In this document: positions 1 through 10,509 of the stretch, piece after piece
Layout of the letters: each line of letters opens with the position of its first letter
Numbering within the stretch: position 1 is the stretch's first letter
NCBI GenBank assembly: GCA_963555705.1
Contig: OY743172.1
Location: 24,799,446-24,863,445, forward strand
Direction: 5' to 3'
DNA length: 64,000 nucleotides
Source of the DNA: Ligustrum vulgare
Taxonomy: Eukaryota > Streptophyta > Magnoliopsida > Lamiales > Oleaceae
Made by a program: the position numbers and the translations under genes
Notes under the pieces: model-generated
What the model saw: the letters and a program-made list of their open reading frames with translations, nothing else
What the model was told of the DNA's origin: nothing
Databases searched by the model: none

Positions 1-938
1 GTTTACTATTTTTTTAAAACAGTTTTCCAAAATCACAAAGATAACATATTTTCAACAATCCCAAAATAAACAACCAAAATTCAAAATTTAAAACAAAATT
101 CAAAACTCAAAATTCAAAATCGAAATATAAAGAGAACGGTCCTTACTTTTGGGAAACAAATAATTTCAAGGAAAATTGATATAAATACCACTAATGATAA
201 TTGGCCATGTCAAGTCATGAGTTACTTCTTAGCAGACTTTAGTTGTAGCTCTGTAAAATATCTATATCTATATATAGGTGATAAGTAGACGAGTAGTAAA
301 GATAATAATTTGAACAAACAAGTTAACAGAATAACGAAAGATCTTGATTCTCTTGAAATTGAAACAATTAAAGATAAAATTGAACTTTAAATATTGAATT
401 ATATTGAAAATTAAACGATTACAAAAATTTTGAAGTGGTAGAGAATTTATCACTTGTCAAAATTCTATAGCAGAGAATTTTTCTTCGTTCTAAAATTCTA
501 CCTCACAATGAAAAGAAGCTTGAAATTTAAAGAAAATTACATTGAAAAAGATCAAGAAAAGCTGGAAAGTCTCTAATTGAACAGTGCTTTGTCGACTAAT
601 TTTCAAAAAGTAGGAATATTGAATAGTTGATTGAAGCTTGAAAGTCGTTGATTGAATAGTGGTTTATTTGCAACTTTACCAAAAGCTGTCCTTCCTTCCA
701 CCAAAAGCTTGAAAAAAAATCAAATTTGACAAATATCTTTATTTCTTTTGAGTTGACAAATATTGAATAATATTTCTTTTGATATCTGAACGCGATATTC
801 TCTGAGTTCATCAAGGAAGCTACGTCCATATAGTCATTTAGTTTGAGAATCATCTTGAAGGTATTCATCCAAATCAATCCCAAAACAGTAATCTTCATTT
901 TGATAGAAGTCGTCGTCAAAATTTGCTTCTGAACTAGC
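1..938. other. AT-rich flank of the pararetroviral insertion
   Basis: I recognise no gene here. Short open frames lack family motifs. On the minus strand, downstream of the viral reading frames, a TATA-like palindrome lies at 268-277 (CTATATATAG) and could be the remnant of the pararetroviral transcript promoter, since these viruses place their main promoter in the intergenic region beyond the last ORF. That is inference only. Confidence 0.3.
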
Positions 939-2060
939 TTATGAGGAATCTTGAACTGAAGAAGCGTTCTCAGCAAGAACAACAATTTTTTCAGCTAAAA
1001 TTGACATTTCTTCAGTGCTGGTACATTTTGCAAGGAGGGCCAATAACATACTCTTTTCAGCTAGAAAATCAGCGTGTGCATCTTGAAGTTTCTTCGAATG
1101 TTGTCCTTCATTTGTTTTTTGACAAATCCAAGATTGAACTGCCTTGGGATAGCAATTTGTTTCATGAAACTTTGACCACCATTTAACTTTGAATCTTTTA
1201 ACAATCCTTTTTGGATTAAAAGAATTGTTTGGATCTTGAATGATGAGATGGTCCCAACTAAGAATCCATAAGACCTTAAATATTGAAGCAAATTGAAATA
1301 AGATATTTTCTTGAGGCTTAAGAAAAGATTTTGTCTCATTTTTGAAATGATTCAAACCTTGAAGGGAGAGACTGGGAAGAATGTTCTCTTCAAGTCCAAA
1401 ATATTTAAACCAATTTTGAAACCATTTTGAAAAATCATTTTGACAATTTTGATAAAAAAGGAAAAACCAAGAATGATTTAATGACCTAAAGAAAAGGACA
1501 TTAAACCAAGCATCTTGATAATCCAAGTAATTAAAATGAGATGAGAGATTTTCACTTTTTACAAGGTTCATCTTTTTCTCCATTCAAGGTTTTTGTCCCC
1601 AGTCTTCATAAGATAAAACCTTACAAATTGAAATTTTTGAAAAATCAATATTTTGAGGATTTTGTTTATTTTGAGTGTGAGTAATTATCGTAGATTCTGT
1701 TTTGAGAAGGATCTTTTCATAAAACTCACGAGGTTTTTGAAGAGTAGTTGGAAGAAATTGGAAATTTGGGAGAAAATATCTGATAAACATTCGTTTAAAT
1801 CAGAGTATTTCTCAATCCATGCATGCTCCATATTGAAAACAAAGTAGCATTCATTTTTGATGAAATATTGAAAAAGATTTTTGTTGATTTCTGGCAGTTT
1901 TTCAGAACCAGTTTAAACAGCATTTTTGAAGTTTGAGGGTCTTGGCTTTTCTGGAGTTTAAGTAATTTTGCCAAGAACTGAGAAATTTTTTGCTGTGGAA
2001 AGAGGGGGGTTGTTTGAAGAGGTATTTTTGCTAGAAATTTGAAGAGAGGGTAGGGCAATT
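939..2060 (-). pseudogene. Pararetroviral 3' reading frame(s), function unknown
   Basis: Two successive minus-strand frames (2058-1795 and 1583-939, the latter 214 codons) follow the polymerase region. The second is rich in Trp and Phe in its N-terminal half (WFNVLFF and SWFFLF near residues 27-45, then a W-x2-WF-x2-FG pattern) and has an Ala/Leu/Glu-rich helical C-terminus. This resembles the conserved segment that follows RNase H in endogenous Caulimoviridae polyproteins, but I cannot give it a function. Frame changes and a short gap separate the pieces. It could be a decayed transactivator-like or otherwise uncharacterised C-terminal polyprotein domain. Confidence 0.5.
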
Positions 2061-2199
2061 TTCTTGCCCTTATTTTTGTTTTTTGATGATGTGGTCATGG
2101 AGGAAGTCATGTCTTCAAGAACTTTGTTGTAGCAATCTGTGTTGGCAACTTTCTTTTTTAACTTTCTTTTGTGGTAGCCTTACTTTCACTCAAATTTCT

Positions 2200-4110
2200 C
2201 AATTTTTGTGAGGAAGTCTGTCAAAACATTATTTTGACCTTGTTTATATAGAATTTTGAAATCAAATCATGACAAAATAGCTTGCCATCTTGCAAAAATA
2301 TGTTTAGAAACAAGATTTTTGACGTTCTTTTGTAAAACGTCCTTGGATGCTTTACAATCAATTTTTAAAATAAATGATTTATTAATTAAATCATCTTGAA
2401 ATTTAAAAACACAATGTACAATTGAAAGAAATTCATTTTTGACTGTTGAATAGTTAATTTGAGGACCAGTCCAAATACCGGAATAGTAACGGGCCGGTTA
2501 TTCTTGATTTGACCATTTTGGAATCTGCTTTAGGACTCCACCAAACCCTATGTCTGACGCATATGTTTCAACGATAAGATAGACATCTGGATCAATAATG
2601 GATAGGTATGAGATACATTTGACAGCATTTTTAACCTTTTGGACAGTTAAGGTGCACTCAGGACCACATGGTTTTGGATTATTTTGAAGCCTTTTGAAAA
2701 GTTGGGAACAAATAATCCGAATATTTTGAATAAAGTCAGATACGTAATTAACGCATCCAAGAAATCTTTGGAGAGAAGTTTTGTCGATAATTTGATCTGA
2801 AAATTTGTCGGTAAAATCCAAACTTCTTTGAATTGGTATAATAATTCCTTGAAAAATTGTATGTCCAAGAAAACGAATACTTTCTTGACATAAAACAATT
2901 TTTCTCGCAGAAACTGATAAACCGTTAATTTTGACAATATTGTAAAACATATTCAAATGTTTGAAATGTTGTTCTAAACTTTCAGAGTAAAGAAGAACAT
3001 CATCAATGTAAACAATGATAAATTTTTGAAAAGGATTGAAAATATCATTCATGATTTTTTGAAATTCAGAAGGGGCATTTTTGAGACCGAAGGGCATGAC
3101 ATTCCATTCGTACTGACCAAATGGAACATTGAATGCAGTTTTATATCTATCTTCTTCTTTGATTTGAATTTGCCAAAGCCAGATTTCATGTCAAATTTGG
3201 AAAAGATAATTGCTTTGAGGAGGCGATTGAGGAGATCTTCCTTTTGAGGAAGTGGATATCGTATTCACTGAAGTGCAGAATTGAGAGGCTTGTAATTGAT
3301 TACAAGTCTTGGAGCACCACGCTCATTTTCTGCTTGATTGAGGACATAAAACGCAGAACAACTCCATGGAGATTTACTAGGACGAATGAGTCCTTTTTCC
3401 AGTAAATCATGGATTTCCTTGGTACAATAATCAAGGAGTTCTTTGTTCATTTGAATGGGTCTTGATTTAGTTGGAATTGTTAATTCATGAAAATCAGAAT
3501 TATATGGAAGAGAAACAATATGTTTCTTCTTATTCCAGAAAGCATTTAGAATAGTAGAACATACTTCAGTTTCGATTTTTTTAAGAAATTGAGAAATTTT
3601 TTCTTTATTTGAAGAATTTTGAAATTGATCAGAAATTCTTTGAAATTTGATTTTTTCTTTGAGAAAAGAAATATGTTGTTTTTTGAAATTAATATTGTTA
3701 ATAATTTGAGAAATTGACGCTTGTTTGAGAGAATTAACATCTTTGGAAGAAGCAGGATTGATAAATTTGAAAAATAACTCTTGACCAAAAACATTTGTTT
3801 TAAGTCCTTTTTCGTTAGCTTGAAATGGATAAATTTGAACAATGAAAGGAGTATCAAGAATAATTTCTTGATCCAAATCTTTGACCAAATAAAAAATATT
3901 TTTGAAACAAATGTTCGAATTACAAACATGAGCTTTTGAAAGTTTATATTGAATATTTAATTTTTTACCACTAGCACCATAAAGATGCTCCGTAGTTTTT
4001 TGAAAATATTTTGTAGGTATTAATCCTTTACTGATACAATTTTGATCAGCTTCAGAATCAATTAAGACCCTAGTTGTTAATTTGAAAGTTTTGTCAACAA
4101 TAATTGTCAT
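2200..4110 (-). pseudogene. Pararetroviral protease / reverse transcriptase / RNase H, broken
   Basis: The N-terminal frame (4110-3265, 281 codons) starts with a retropepsin-like region whose active-site triad appears as DSE (residues 18-20) rather than D-S/T-G, followed by the start of the RT fingers (SPWSCSAF, RLVINYKPLN). A stop at about 3265 and a frame change between 3264 and 3098 interrupt the RT. The next frame (3097-2498) carries MPFGLKNAPSEFQ, the catalytic YIDD box (residues 30-33) and the start of RNase H (YASDIGFGG). Downstream, RNase H-like codons continue to about 2200 past another stop. This order and the RT motifs are typical of Caulimoviridae. The altered protease triad and the stops make it non-functional. 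Confidence 0.85.
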
Positions 4111-4157
4111 TTGATAATACTATTTTTGAAGTTGAATACGATTAATAACATTGATTT

Positions 4158-5800
4158 TTATTCATCAGTTTGAGGAAAATCAGATTTATTAAATCGTTCA
4201 GGATGATCGTATTTTTCTATATATTTTCCCTCTTTGACAGAGCTAGAATTAGATTCATCTGAAGAGGAAGAGGAAGATGAATCATTTTGAATATTTGAAG
4301 AATTAGTTTTAAGAAGTGTAACTTCAAGTTTAATTTCTTTAATTTGACGTTCAAGATGAGAAATTTGAGATTTCATTTCTTTGACTTCTGACTTGAGATC
4401 AGAACGGGAGGATTTTGAAAATGCTTCTTGATTAAACTTTCTTAGTATTTCCTTCATACTAAATGGTTCAAAAGTTTTTGAAAAAGAAGGAAGAAGTGAA
4501 GAGAACTTTTTCTTTAATTGAGGATTGTCAATCTTCTTAATTACCTCTTGAATAAGTTCTTCTTGTTTAGTTAAGACATTTATGGTTTTGCAACCACAAA
4601 CTTCTTTACCTTTGAAATTTTGAGAGGATGAAGATGAATTAGATTCATTATTAGAATCTTCTTGATGCTGATAAATTTGCTCTAATTTAGAATCAGAATT
4701 TTCTTCTGAAGAGGAATTGAGTAAATTGAGAAGTTCAAATTTAATATCTTCATCAATTTGAAGATTATTAATTTTTCCCTTCATAGGATATTTATTTGAA
4801 TAATGGCCAGTTTGATGACATTTGTAACAAGTGACTTTTGAAGTATTTTGAAATTTCTTTGGTTTTGATTGAAATTTTCGACGAAAAGTTTTTTGAGTAA
4901 ATTTTTGAAATCGAGTAGGAGAATTTGAAGAAAACTTATTTGATTTTTGAAAATTTCTTTTTCTGAGAAAAGAAGGAAAATTTCTTCTTTTATTTTTTGA
5001 AGAAGGATGAATAATTTTTTCAAAACCATATTGTTCATAGAATGATCCTAACTCATTCTTAATCCCATATCTTTCAGATTTGAGCTTAACTTTGTGTTTG
5101 ATATCATTGCAAAGAGCAAGACCTTCCTCATTTATGAAGCTAATAATTTCACCATAAGTAAGATCTGCGTAGGGAATTGAATTTGAATTTTGAGCTTTGA
5201 TTGAGTTGCGAACTTTTCTGCGAAGAGTTTTGGAAGTCCTAAAAGAAATCTTTCCTTCCAAAATTCTTGATTGCAGTCTTTGCGAGTCATAACTCTAGAC
5301 AGAAAAATTTCTTTATACCATCTAAAGTCATGCAATTTTGGACAAGTTAAATTCATCAGAATTTCTGACGATTTATCTTGGAGAAAGTTTGGAACTCCAA
5401 CAAAATGTTTGATAATTGAAAAAACAAGGGTAATTAAACAGTCAGGAACAACTTCGTTGTTGACTATTTTGTTGGCCTGAAGAACTTCTTCTCTACTTTC
5501 ATTAGAGAGATAGTTAGACCACCAACCTTTAAGTTGACCGGTAAATCTAATAATAAGATTATTACAAGCACTTACCTCATCAATGTTATTGCACTTTTAT
5601 GCATTAAAGCATACAAACATTTTTTCGATAATTTGAATAATTTGAAATTCAGTCATTCCATCGATATTCCACTTCAAAAATTCTTTTTTTAAAAGAGAAT
5701 TCTTCTAAAAGTAGATCAGGTTGAGAAGGTCGAGGATAGAATGTAGGAAGTTTTGAGGAATTAAAATTTCTTAATTTATTGATTTGAAGAGTTGATCTTC
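4158..5800 (-). pseudogene. Pararetroviral coat-protein region with altered zinc knuckle
   Basis: The longest piece (5261-4158, 367 codons) has a basic Arg/Lys-rich stretch, a knuckle CYKCHQTGHYSNKY and a Ser/Glu-rich acidic C-terminus, as in Caulimoviridae capsid proteins. The expected fourth zinc ligand of the CX2CX4HX4C knuckle is Tyr, so metal binding is probably lost. The upstream capsid core continues in another frame (5356 to about 5262: DFRWYKEIFLSRVM and GLPKLFAEK) and further upstream to about 5800 (KGWWSNYLS), so at least one frameshift lies near 5260. The protease/RT frame begins 47 bp downstream. Confidence 0.75.
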
Positions 5801-6006
5801 GGAGGCCAAATGCGAAATCAACGCCCTAATTCTTTCAATAGTTCGAGTTTTGCCATCACGTTTTTTGAACATCAATTTTGCTCATTGAGTTAAAACTTAG
5901 TTTAATTTGATTTTGATAATGAGTTACACAATTCTCATAGAATTAACACCCTACTCGCCTCCACAAGGGCGGGACGGTCAAGGTTGATGTTGAACCTTAG
6001 CACCCT

Positions 6007-7685
6007 CAGTGGCGGAGCCACCTACAGGCGAGGTAGCGCGGCCGCGCTACCTCGCCGCCAGTGGCGCAGCGCCTGGACACCTGATTTAATTTTTTTTTGG
6101 GCCCAAATCAGTACCAACTCCCAAGCCCAAGCCCAAACCAAAAATACAACATACAAATCTATCTCTATTTGGTCTAACAAGCAAATTTTTAACAAAAATC
6201 AAAATCCTAACCTTTTTCCCTTCCTGATTCTCTCTGTTACGCAGAACGCAGGTGCAGCGTTCCGCCACTGGTGCCGTCGCGAGTCTCAAATTCTCAGCGT
6301 CAGCGTGCCGCGTGCGCTGCCTTCCTTCCTTTCCTATGTGATGTGCTTCGGCTTCCTCTTTCCGAGTCTCCGACCATTGGGTAAGTGTTTTGAAATTTGA
6401 ATCCCTTTGACCTTTGTTAATTGTTATTAAATGGTAAAGTAATAAAGTATAATATATTATAAAAGTATATGTATATCTGTTACTCTGTATATATAATATG
6501 TATATTATATTATATTATTATCTGTTATGAACTTATGAATTTATGATTATTAAATTATTTTATTTGTTTTGATTGTGACTTGTGTACTAATTTTCAGATT
6601 TTATAATGTTATTATTACTTATTATGTTATTGTTAATGTATAAGTTTTAAAACATTTTAATAAATATTATTGATGTTTGATTTATTAATTTTTTTGGTTA
6701 GGTTAGACTGTCAATTGTTGTCATTCCTCAATTTTTTTATCAATTTGTGATTTCTCACTAAGGCTAAACATTAATTAGTTATTATTGATTTGAGAATTAT
6801 ACATAAATGTTACATTTAAATTTTTGTAAAGTGGTTTAGATTTGTAAATTGTGACTATTGTGATGAAAATATGATTTGATTTGTGAATTGTTATTATTGA
6901 TTTATAGGTTGTGAATTGAGATTTGGTGAATATTTAATTTGATTTGTGATTATTGATTTACAGATTATGGAACGTTTTTTCCCACCTAAACGAAAATCTG
7001 AACTTAGTGGTTCTAGTTCTAGTAGTCCTGCAACTACTTCTAGTAGAGCAAATGAGTTAGTAGATTTTGATAACACAAAGAAATTTCGCACTGAATTCAA
7101 TATGGATGAACTTGACAAGTTTTTTATACTTGTCACAATGGAGAATGCTTTCTTTAATCTCAACAGTATATCATGCGTAGCTAAGAAGTTGGTTGAAACG
7201 GGAAATTCTTGTTATTTTCCATTGGTTTATAGGCTCATTACATTGGCTTTGATATTACCTGTGGCCACTGCATCTGTTGAAAGAGCATTCTCTGCAATGA
7301 ATTTAATCAAGAGTGATTTACGCAACAAAATGGGAGATAAATGGTTGAATGACAATTTGGTTGTGTACACGGAGGGAGACATTTTTAAAAATATTGAGAA
7401 TGATGCAATATTGCAACGTTTCCAAAATATCAGACCCCGAAGAATGCAGTTGTCCTAGCCAACGAATACCAACTGATGTCATTATTATGTATTTTGCATC
7501 TATTTTGGTTTGTATTGGACTATCTGTTCATATATTTAATTACAACTTTTTATTCTTATATCTATTTATTCATTTTTGAATATTATTTAAACCTCGCTAC
7601 TGCCATCGTTTACGTTAGTAGGTCAACGGCCGACGAGGTCAACAGTCAACGCTCTACCTGGACTTCTCGACTGGCTCCGCCACTG
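6007..7685 (+). mobile_element. hAT-superfamily DNA transposon, internally deleted
   Basis: Terminal inverted repeats are perfect over 14 bp: CAGTGGCGGAGCCA at 6007-6020 and its reverse complement at 7672-7685. An 8-bp target duplication, AGCACCCT, flanks the element at 5999-6006 and 7686-7693, the hAT diagnostic length. Inside is a short ORF (6967-7458) joining the start of a hAT transposase to its C-terminal dimerisation domain. The left subterminal region has an inverted GC-rich stretch (GGTAGCGCGGCCGCGCTACC at 6031-6050). At 1.68 kb it is non-autonomous. Intact TIRs and exact TSDs suggest a fairly recent insertion. Confidence 0.95.
6967..7458 (+). CDS. hAT transposase derivative: N-terminus fused to C-terminal dimerisation domain
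   Basis: The 163-codon frame starts at MERFF, just after an intron-acceptor-like TTTACAG at 6957-6963; the ATG 21 nt upstream belongs to the presumed intron. Residues 1-30 (MERFFPPKRK then Ser-rich) match the usual start of plant TTF-type zinc-finger hAT proteins. From about residue 88 it has the hAT C-terminal dimerisation motif (LPVATASVERAFSAMNLIKS, then LRNKMGDKWLNDNL). The TTF zinc finger and the RNase H-like DDE core are absent, so about 600 residues are missing compared with full-length relatives of some 750-800 aa (family knowledge). The frame is open throughout. Possible fates are a dead deletion derivative or a dimerisation-only product that interferes with full-length transposase. 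Confidence 0.75.
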   Translation: MERFFPPKRKSELSGSSSSSPATTSSRANELVDFDNTKKFRTEFNMDELDKFFILVTMENAFFNLNSISCVAKKLVETGNSCYFPLVYRLITLALILPVATASVERAFSAMNLIKSDLRNKMGDKWLNDNLVVYTEGDIFKNIENDAILQRFQNIRPRRMQLS

Positions 7686-7693
7686 AGCACCCT

Positions 7694-8290
7694 ATTCACA
7701 TTTAGTTAGAGAGTACTTCCATTAATGCATAATTCCCAGAGAGAAAATCAAGAACAGTTGTAGTACAAGTACAACCCTGTGAATGACGTACGTAGCTGAT
7801 TCAACCGATATATCCATATATAGATGAGATGAGCGAGTCAACATTACGAAGGACAATGAGCTGATCCAGATTCAAACAGTATCCTAAATTAGTACGTGTC
7901 GAAAACTAGATAAGGAGTCTCAGACCACATTTCTCTTTGTACATCACACCTCCATTGTTGAACACGTGTCAGATCAGAATCTTCCCCTCCTTCCCCCCTC
8001 TCTGTACTCTATAGCATCTCCTTTTCTCAACATGTGCGTGTGCATGAAAAGAATTAGCCTTTGTTTGAGCTCCATTATTTCTCCTTTTTTTTACAATTTT
8101 TTTCTATAGTAATCAATCTCAATCATCCAAAAAAGTCAAGCTCACAATTTTTTACTTTTCAAACCACTTTTTAACCATTAGATTTTCAAAACTCAAATTT
8201 TAAATTGAATTAATGGGGCTCAAACAAGGGCTTAATCTAAGTAATCAATTACTTTGATAGATGATAATTTGGTGATATGAAAGTGTTATT
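7694..8290. other. Intergenic, no gene seen
   Basis: Ordinary AT-rich plant intergenic DNA. Two ACGTGTC elements (about 7893 and 7963) resemble abscisic-acid-response cores but have no evident target gene. A degenerate copy of the dispersed 'ttttcaaaccactttttaacc' sequence found elsewhere in the window lies near 8100-8200. Confidence 0.4.
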
Positions 8291-8406
8291 GTTATTGATT
8301 TAAAAGATGATTTGATGTGTGAAAAACAAAGATTGCGTCACGTAGATAGTTATTGATTTAAAAGATGATTTGATGTGTGAAAAACAAAGATTGCGTCACG
8401 TAGATA
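8291..8406. repeat. Perfect 58-bp tandem duplication
   Basis: Bases 8291-8348 are repeated without a mismatch at 8349-8406. The unit begins GTTATTGATTTAAAAGATG and ends CACGTAGATA. Identity between copies implies a recent duplication or an assembly artefact. It abuts the promoter-like stretch that follows. Confidence 0.95.
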
Positions 8407-8960
8407 AATTATCATTCTCATTGTAATCCTCATTGTGAGTGTAGCGAAATTGACATGAAAAATAGAGAGGGAGCAGAAGGGCTCTCAAGTGTACGGATAA
8501 AATAATGGCAGGGTCCCACACAAGAATAGCAATGGACCTCAGCCTTCCAACGCGCTGCCATGCAGGCACGATGCGCTGAAAGAGAAGCATAGAGTCGTCT
8601 TTAATGCAAAAAGGCCCCAGCCCATAAAATAGATAGAATACGCTGCCCCACACCCACTGGCCACCCCTACTCTTCATTCTTTCTTCATGACAGTTCTTAT
8701 CCAAGTTACTTTATGCACTACTCTACGCCGCCCCTTATCTCAGATTCTCAGTCAGTCAGTGACCACCTCTCGCCGATCAGTCCATACACAACACTGACAC
8801 TGACCAACATTAGCCACACGATTATACAAGTTACAATCCGCCGGCTCTTGTGTTGGTTTAAAGATAAACCCTAACCCTTTTTTAATCTTCAAATCTAAAG
8901 GGAAAAAAATAATTGAATTATAGTTGTTGCTATGGTTTTTCTTGTTAATTTGGGCCAATG
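8407..8960 (+). promoter_or_regulatory. Orphan promoter / 5'-leader-like stretch
   Basis: This stretch is noticeably less AT-rich than its surroundings. On the plus strand it has a GGCCCCAGCCCA element (8613-8624, site II/TCP-like), a CT-rich run, a telo-box AAACCCTAA at 8866-8874 and an ATG at 8931 that opens only a nine-codon frame. Site II plus telo-box is the usual pairing in promoters and leaders of plant ribosomal-protein and housekeeping genes. No coding sequence follows; a hAT relic lies about 300 bp downstream. It may be the 5' end of a gene whose body was lost, or a captured promoter. Confidence 0.3.
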
Positions 8961-9240
8961 AATTTTACTCAGAGGATCGGGTAAACAGTGTGATCTTATT
9001 CAAGAGAAAAAGAAAATTAAAACTCTTGAAGTACTCAATGTTGGTGAAATATTAAGCGGATGAGGTCTCAATACACGTTCGGGCTCTTACTACAATTGTT
9101 TAATTAACTTGATTGTCATGTTTTCAAATACAACGGATGTTGGTGAAACAATTATTATTGAAATTACAAGTTTCGGAAAAGAGGTGATACATGTATTTTA
9201 TTAAAGTCAGAAGTTAAAATTTGAATTTCCATTTCATCTA

Positions 9241-9426
9241 CATCTATAATGGAGAAAAAATCTTTGGAAACTTCAAATGAATTGTCCAAACCATGACAAA
9301 AGAAATAAGTTGTTGAATGATAATTTTATTGCATATATTGAGAAACATGTATTTGACAATATTGAAAATTATTTAATTATGAAACGTTATCAAAATATAA
9401 GAACTTGTACAAACCAATTACTGTAA
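9241..9426 (+). pseudogene. hAT transposase C-terminal relic
   Basis: From 9295 the plus strand reads DKRNKLLNDNFIAYIEKHVF, then DNIENYLIMKRYQNIR, ending at TAA 9424-9426. It aligns with the last about 45 residues of the hAT product at 6967-7458 (LRNKMGDKWLNDN..., NIENDAILQRFQNIR). The upstream part is broken by stops and no TIR is visible, so it is an old, independent hAT fragment. Confidence 0.7.
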
Positions 9427-10509
9427 TATTAATATATATATTTTTTGACAAATTTGATTATGCCCCTAATTCTAAATGTATACACCTGTAAACTTTTTAT
9501 CTTCTCTACTTCAAAATTCCGTGATAGTCCAATATTTTCTTGTATTTTTCTTTGCCCATAACGTGTAACTAAATGATTAGTTGGTCGAATCATCATAACC
9601 TAATTCTGAACCTTAGCTTTAACTTAATTAGTTTGTTTTGATCTTCAGTTGATATTTTTGAATTGTTTTATTTCTTTTCTCTAAACTTTAAATTACTTGA
9701 TCACTAATTCATTAATTTTTAAATGACAACGAGTCAAGGGGTGAATTATTCATTTAGATCATGTAATAATATTTGGGTAGAAGATTAGTATACACTATAA
9801 TTTTACGATCATTAATTGAACTTTTAATTTGCTGATTGAATGCTTTTGATCAAGGCTTATCCTGATTCACATGAAAATACAATAAACCATCATGTATAAA
9901 CCATACACATTTGTGCATTTTTAATTATTGTCTTAGTTTTAAAAAGTATTTATGATAAAAATTAAATTACTTTAATTTAGATTTTTTTTATCCAAACAGA
10001 AGTTAGACCTATATAATTAAATCATTGTTAGATATTAGTCATCATAAGAACAATAATCCAAACTTTTAAGTTCAAAGCTTGTTTGATTTTCATCAAATAT
10101 TTCTCATTTTTCTACAGTACTCAATCTCAACCATCTATTAAAAATCAAATCTACAATATTTGACTTTTTAACAAAATCTCAACCATCAATTTTCCTAAAA
10201 ATCACTATTCATTTAAAAAAATTCATTTTAACTAAAATCAAACACACACTCAATTTATTACTTGTTAACAATATAAAAATAACTACCATGGTCAATATTT
10301 ATAAAGAATAACCCAAATCAACCTTATATATATTTATTTATGCAAATTGCAATAGAACATTAATCCGGAAAACACTCAAAAAAAGTTTTAACAAAGCATG
10401 ATTCTTGATAAATTTGGAACAATTTTATTTGGATATGGGGACTTCTGATGACGCAGTAGATTAATTATTGAGAATTCCAGATAACAGTTAACGTACATAG
10501 TACATGTTT
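9427..10509. other. 3' flank of the TFL1-like gene, no gene seen
   Basis: AT-rich spacer between the hAT relic and the stop codon of the TFL1-like gene (minus strand, stop at 10512-10510). The gene's 3' UTR should occupy part of the right end. A degenerate copy of the dispersed noncoding repeat lies at about 10080-10260. No other coding signal. Confidence 0.4.

Larger units (their letters stand above)
939..5800 (-). mobile_element. Endogenous pararetrovirus (Caulimoviridae-like), degenerate
   Basis: Minus-strand remnant of a plant double-stranded-DNA reverse-transcribing virus. In transcript order it has a coat-protein region with a CCHC-type knuckle (5800 to 4158), an aspartic protease plus reverse transcriptase plus RNase H region (4110 to about 2200), and a further reading frame of unknown function (to 939). 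Capsid before pol, no integrase, no flanking LTRs and a Caulimoviridae-style RT (YIDD box) distinguish it from Ty3 and Ty1 elements. Every region is interrupted by stops or frame changes, so it is a fossil, not a functional virus. The genus is unresolved. No movement-protein region was recognised; it may have been lost or lie outside the copy. Confidence 0.8.

Noticed and set aside
8396..8958. Minus-strand frames of 102 and 68 codons
   Set aside because: No similarity recognised and they run antisense to the promoter-like motifs; treated as chance frames in less AT-rich DNA.
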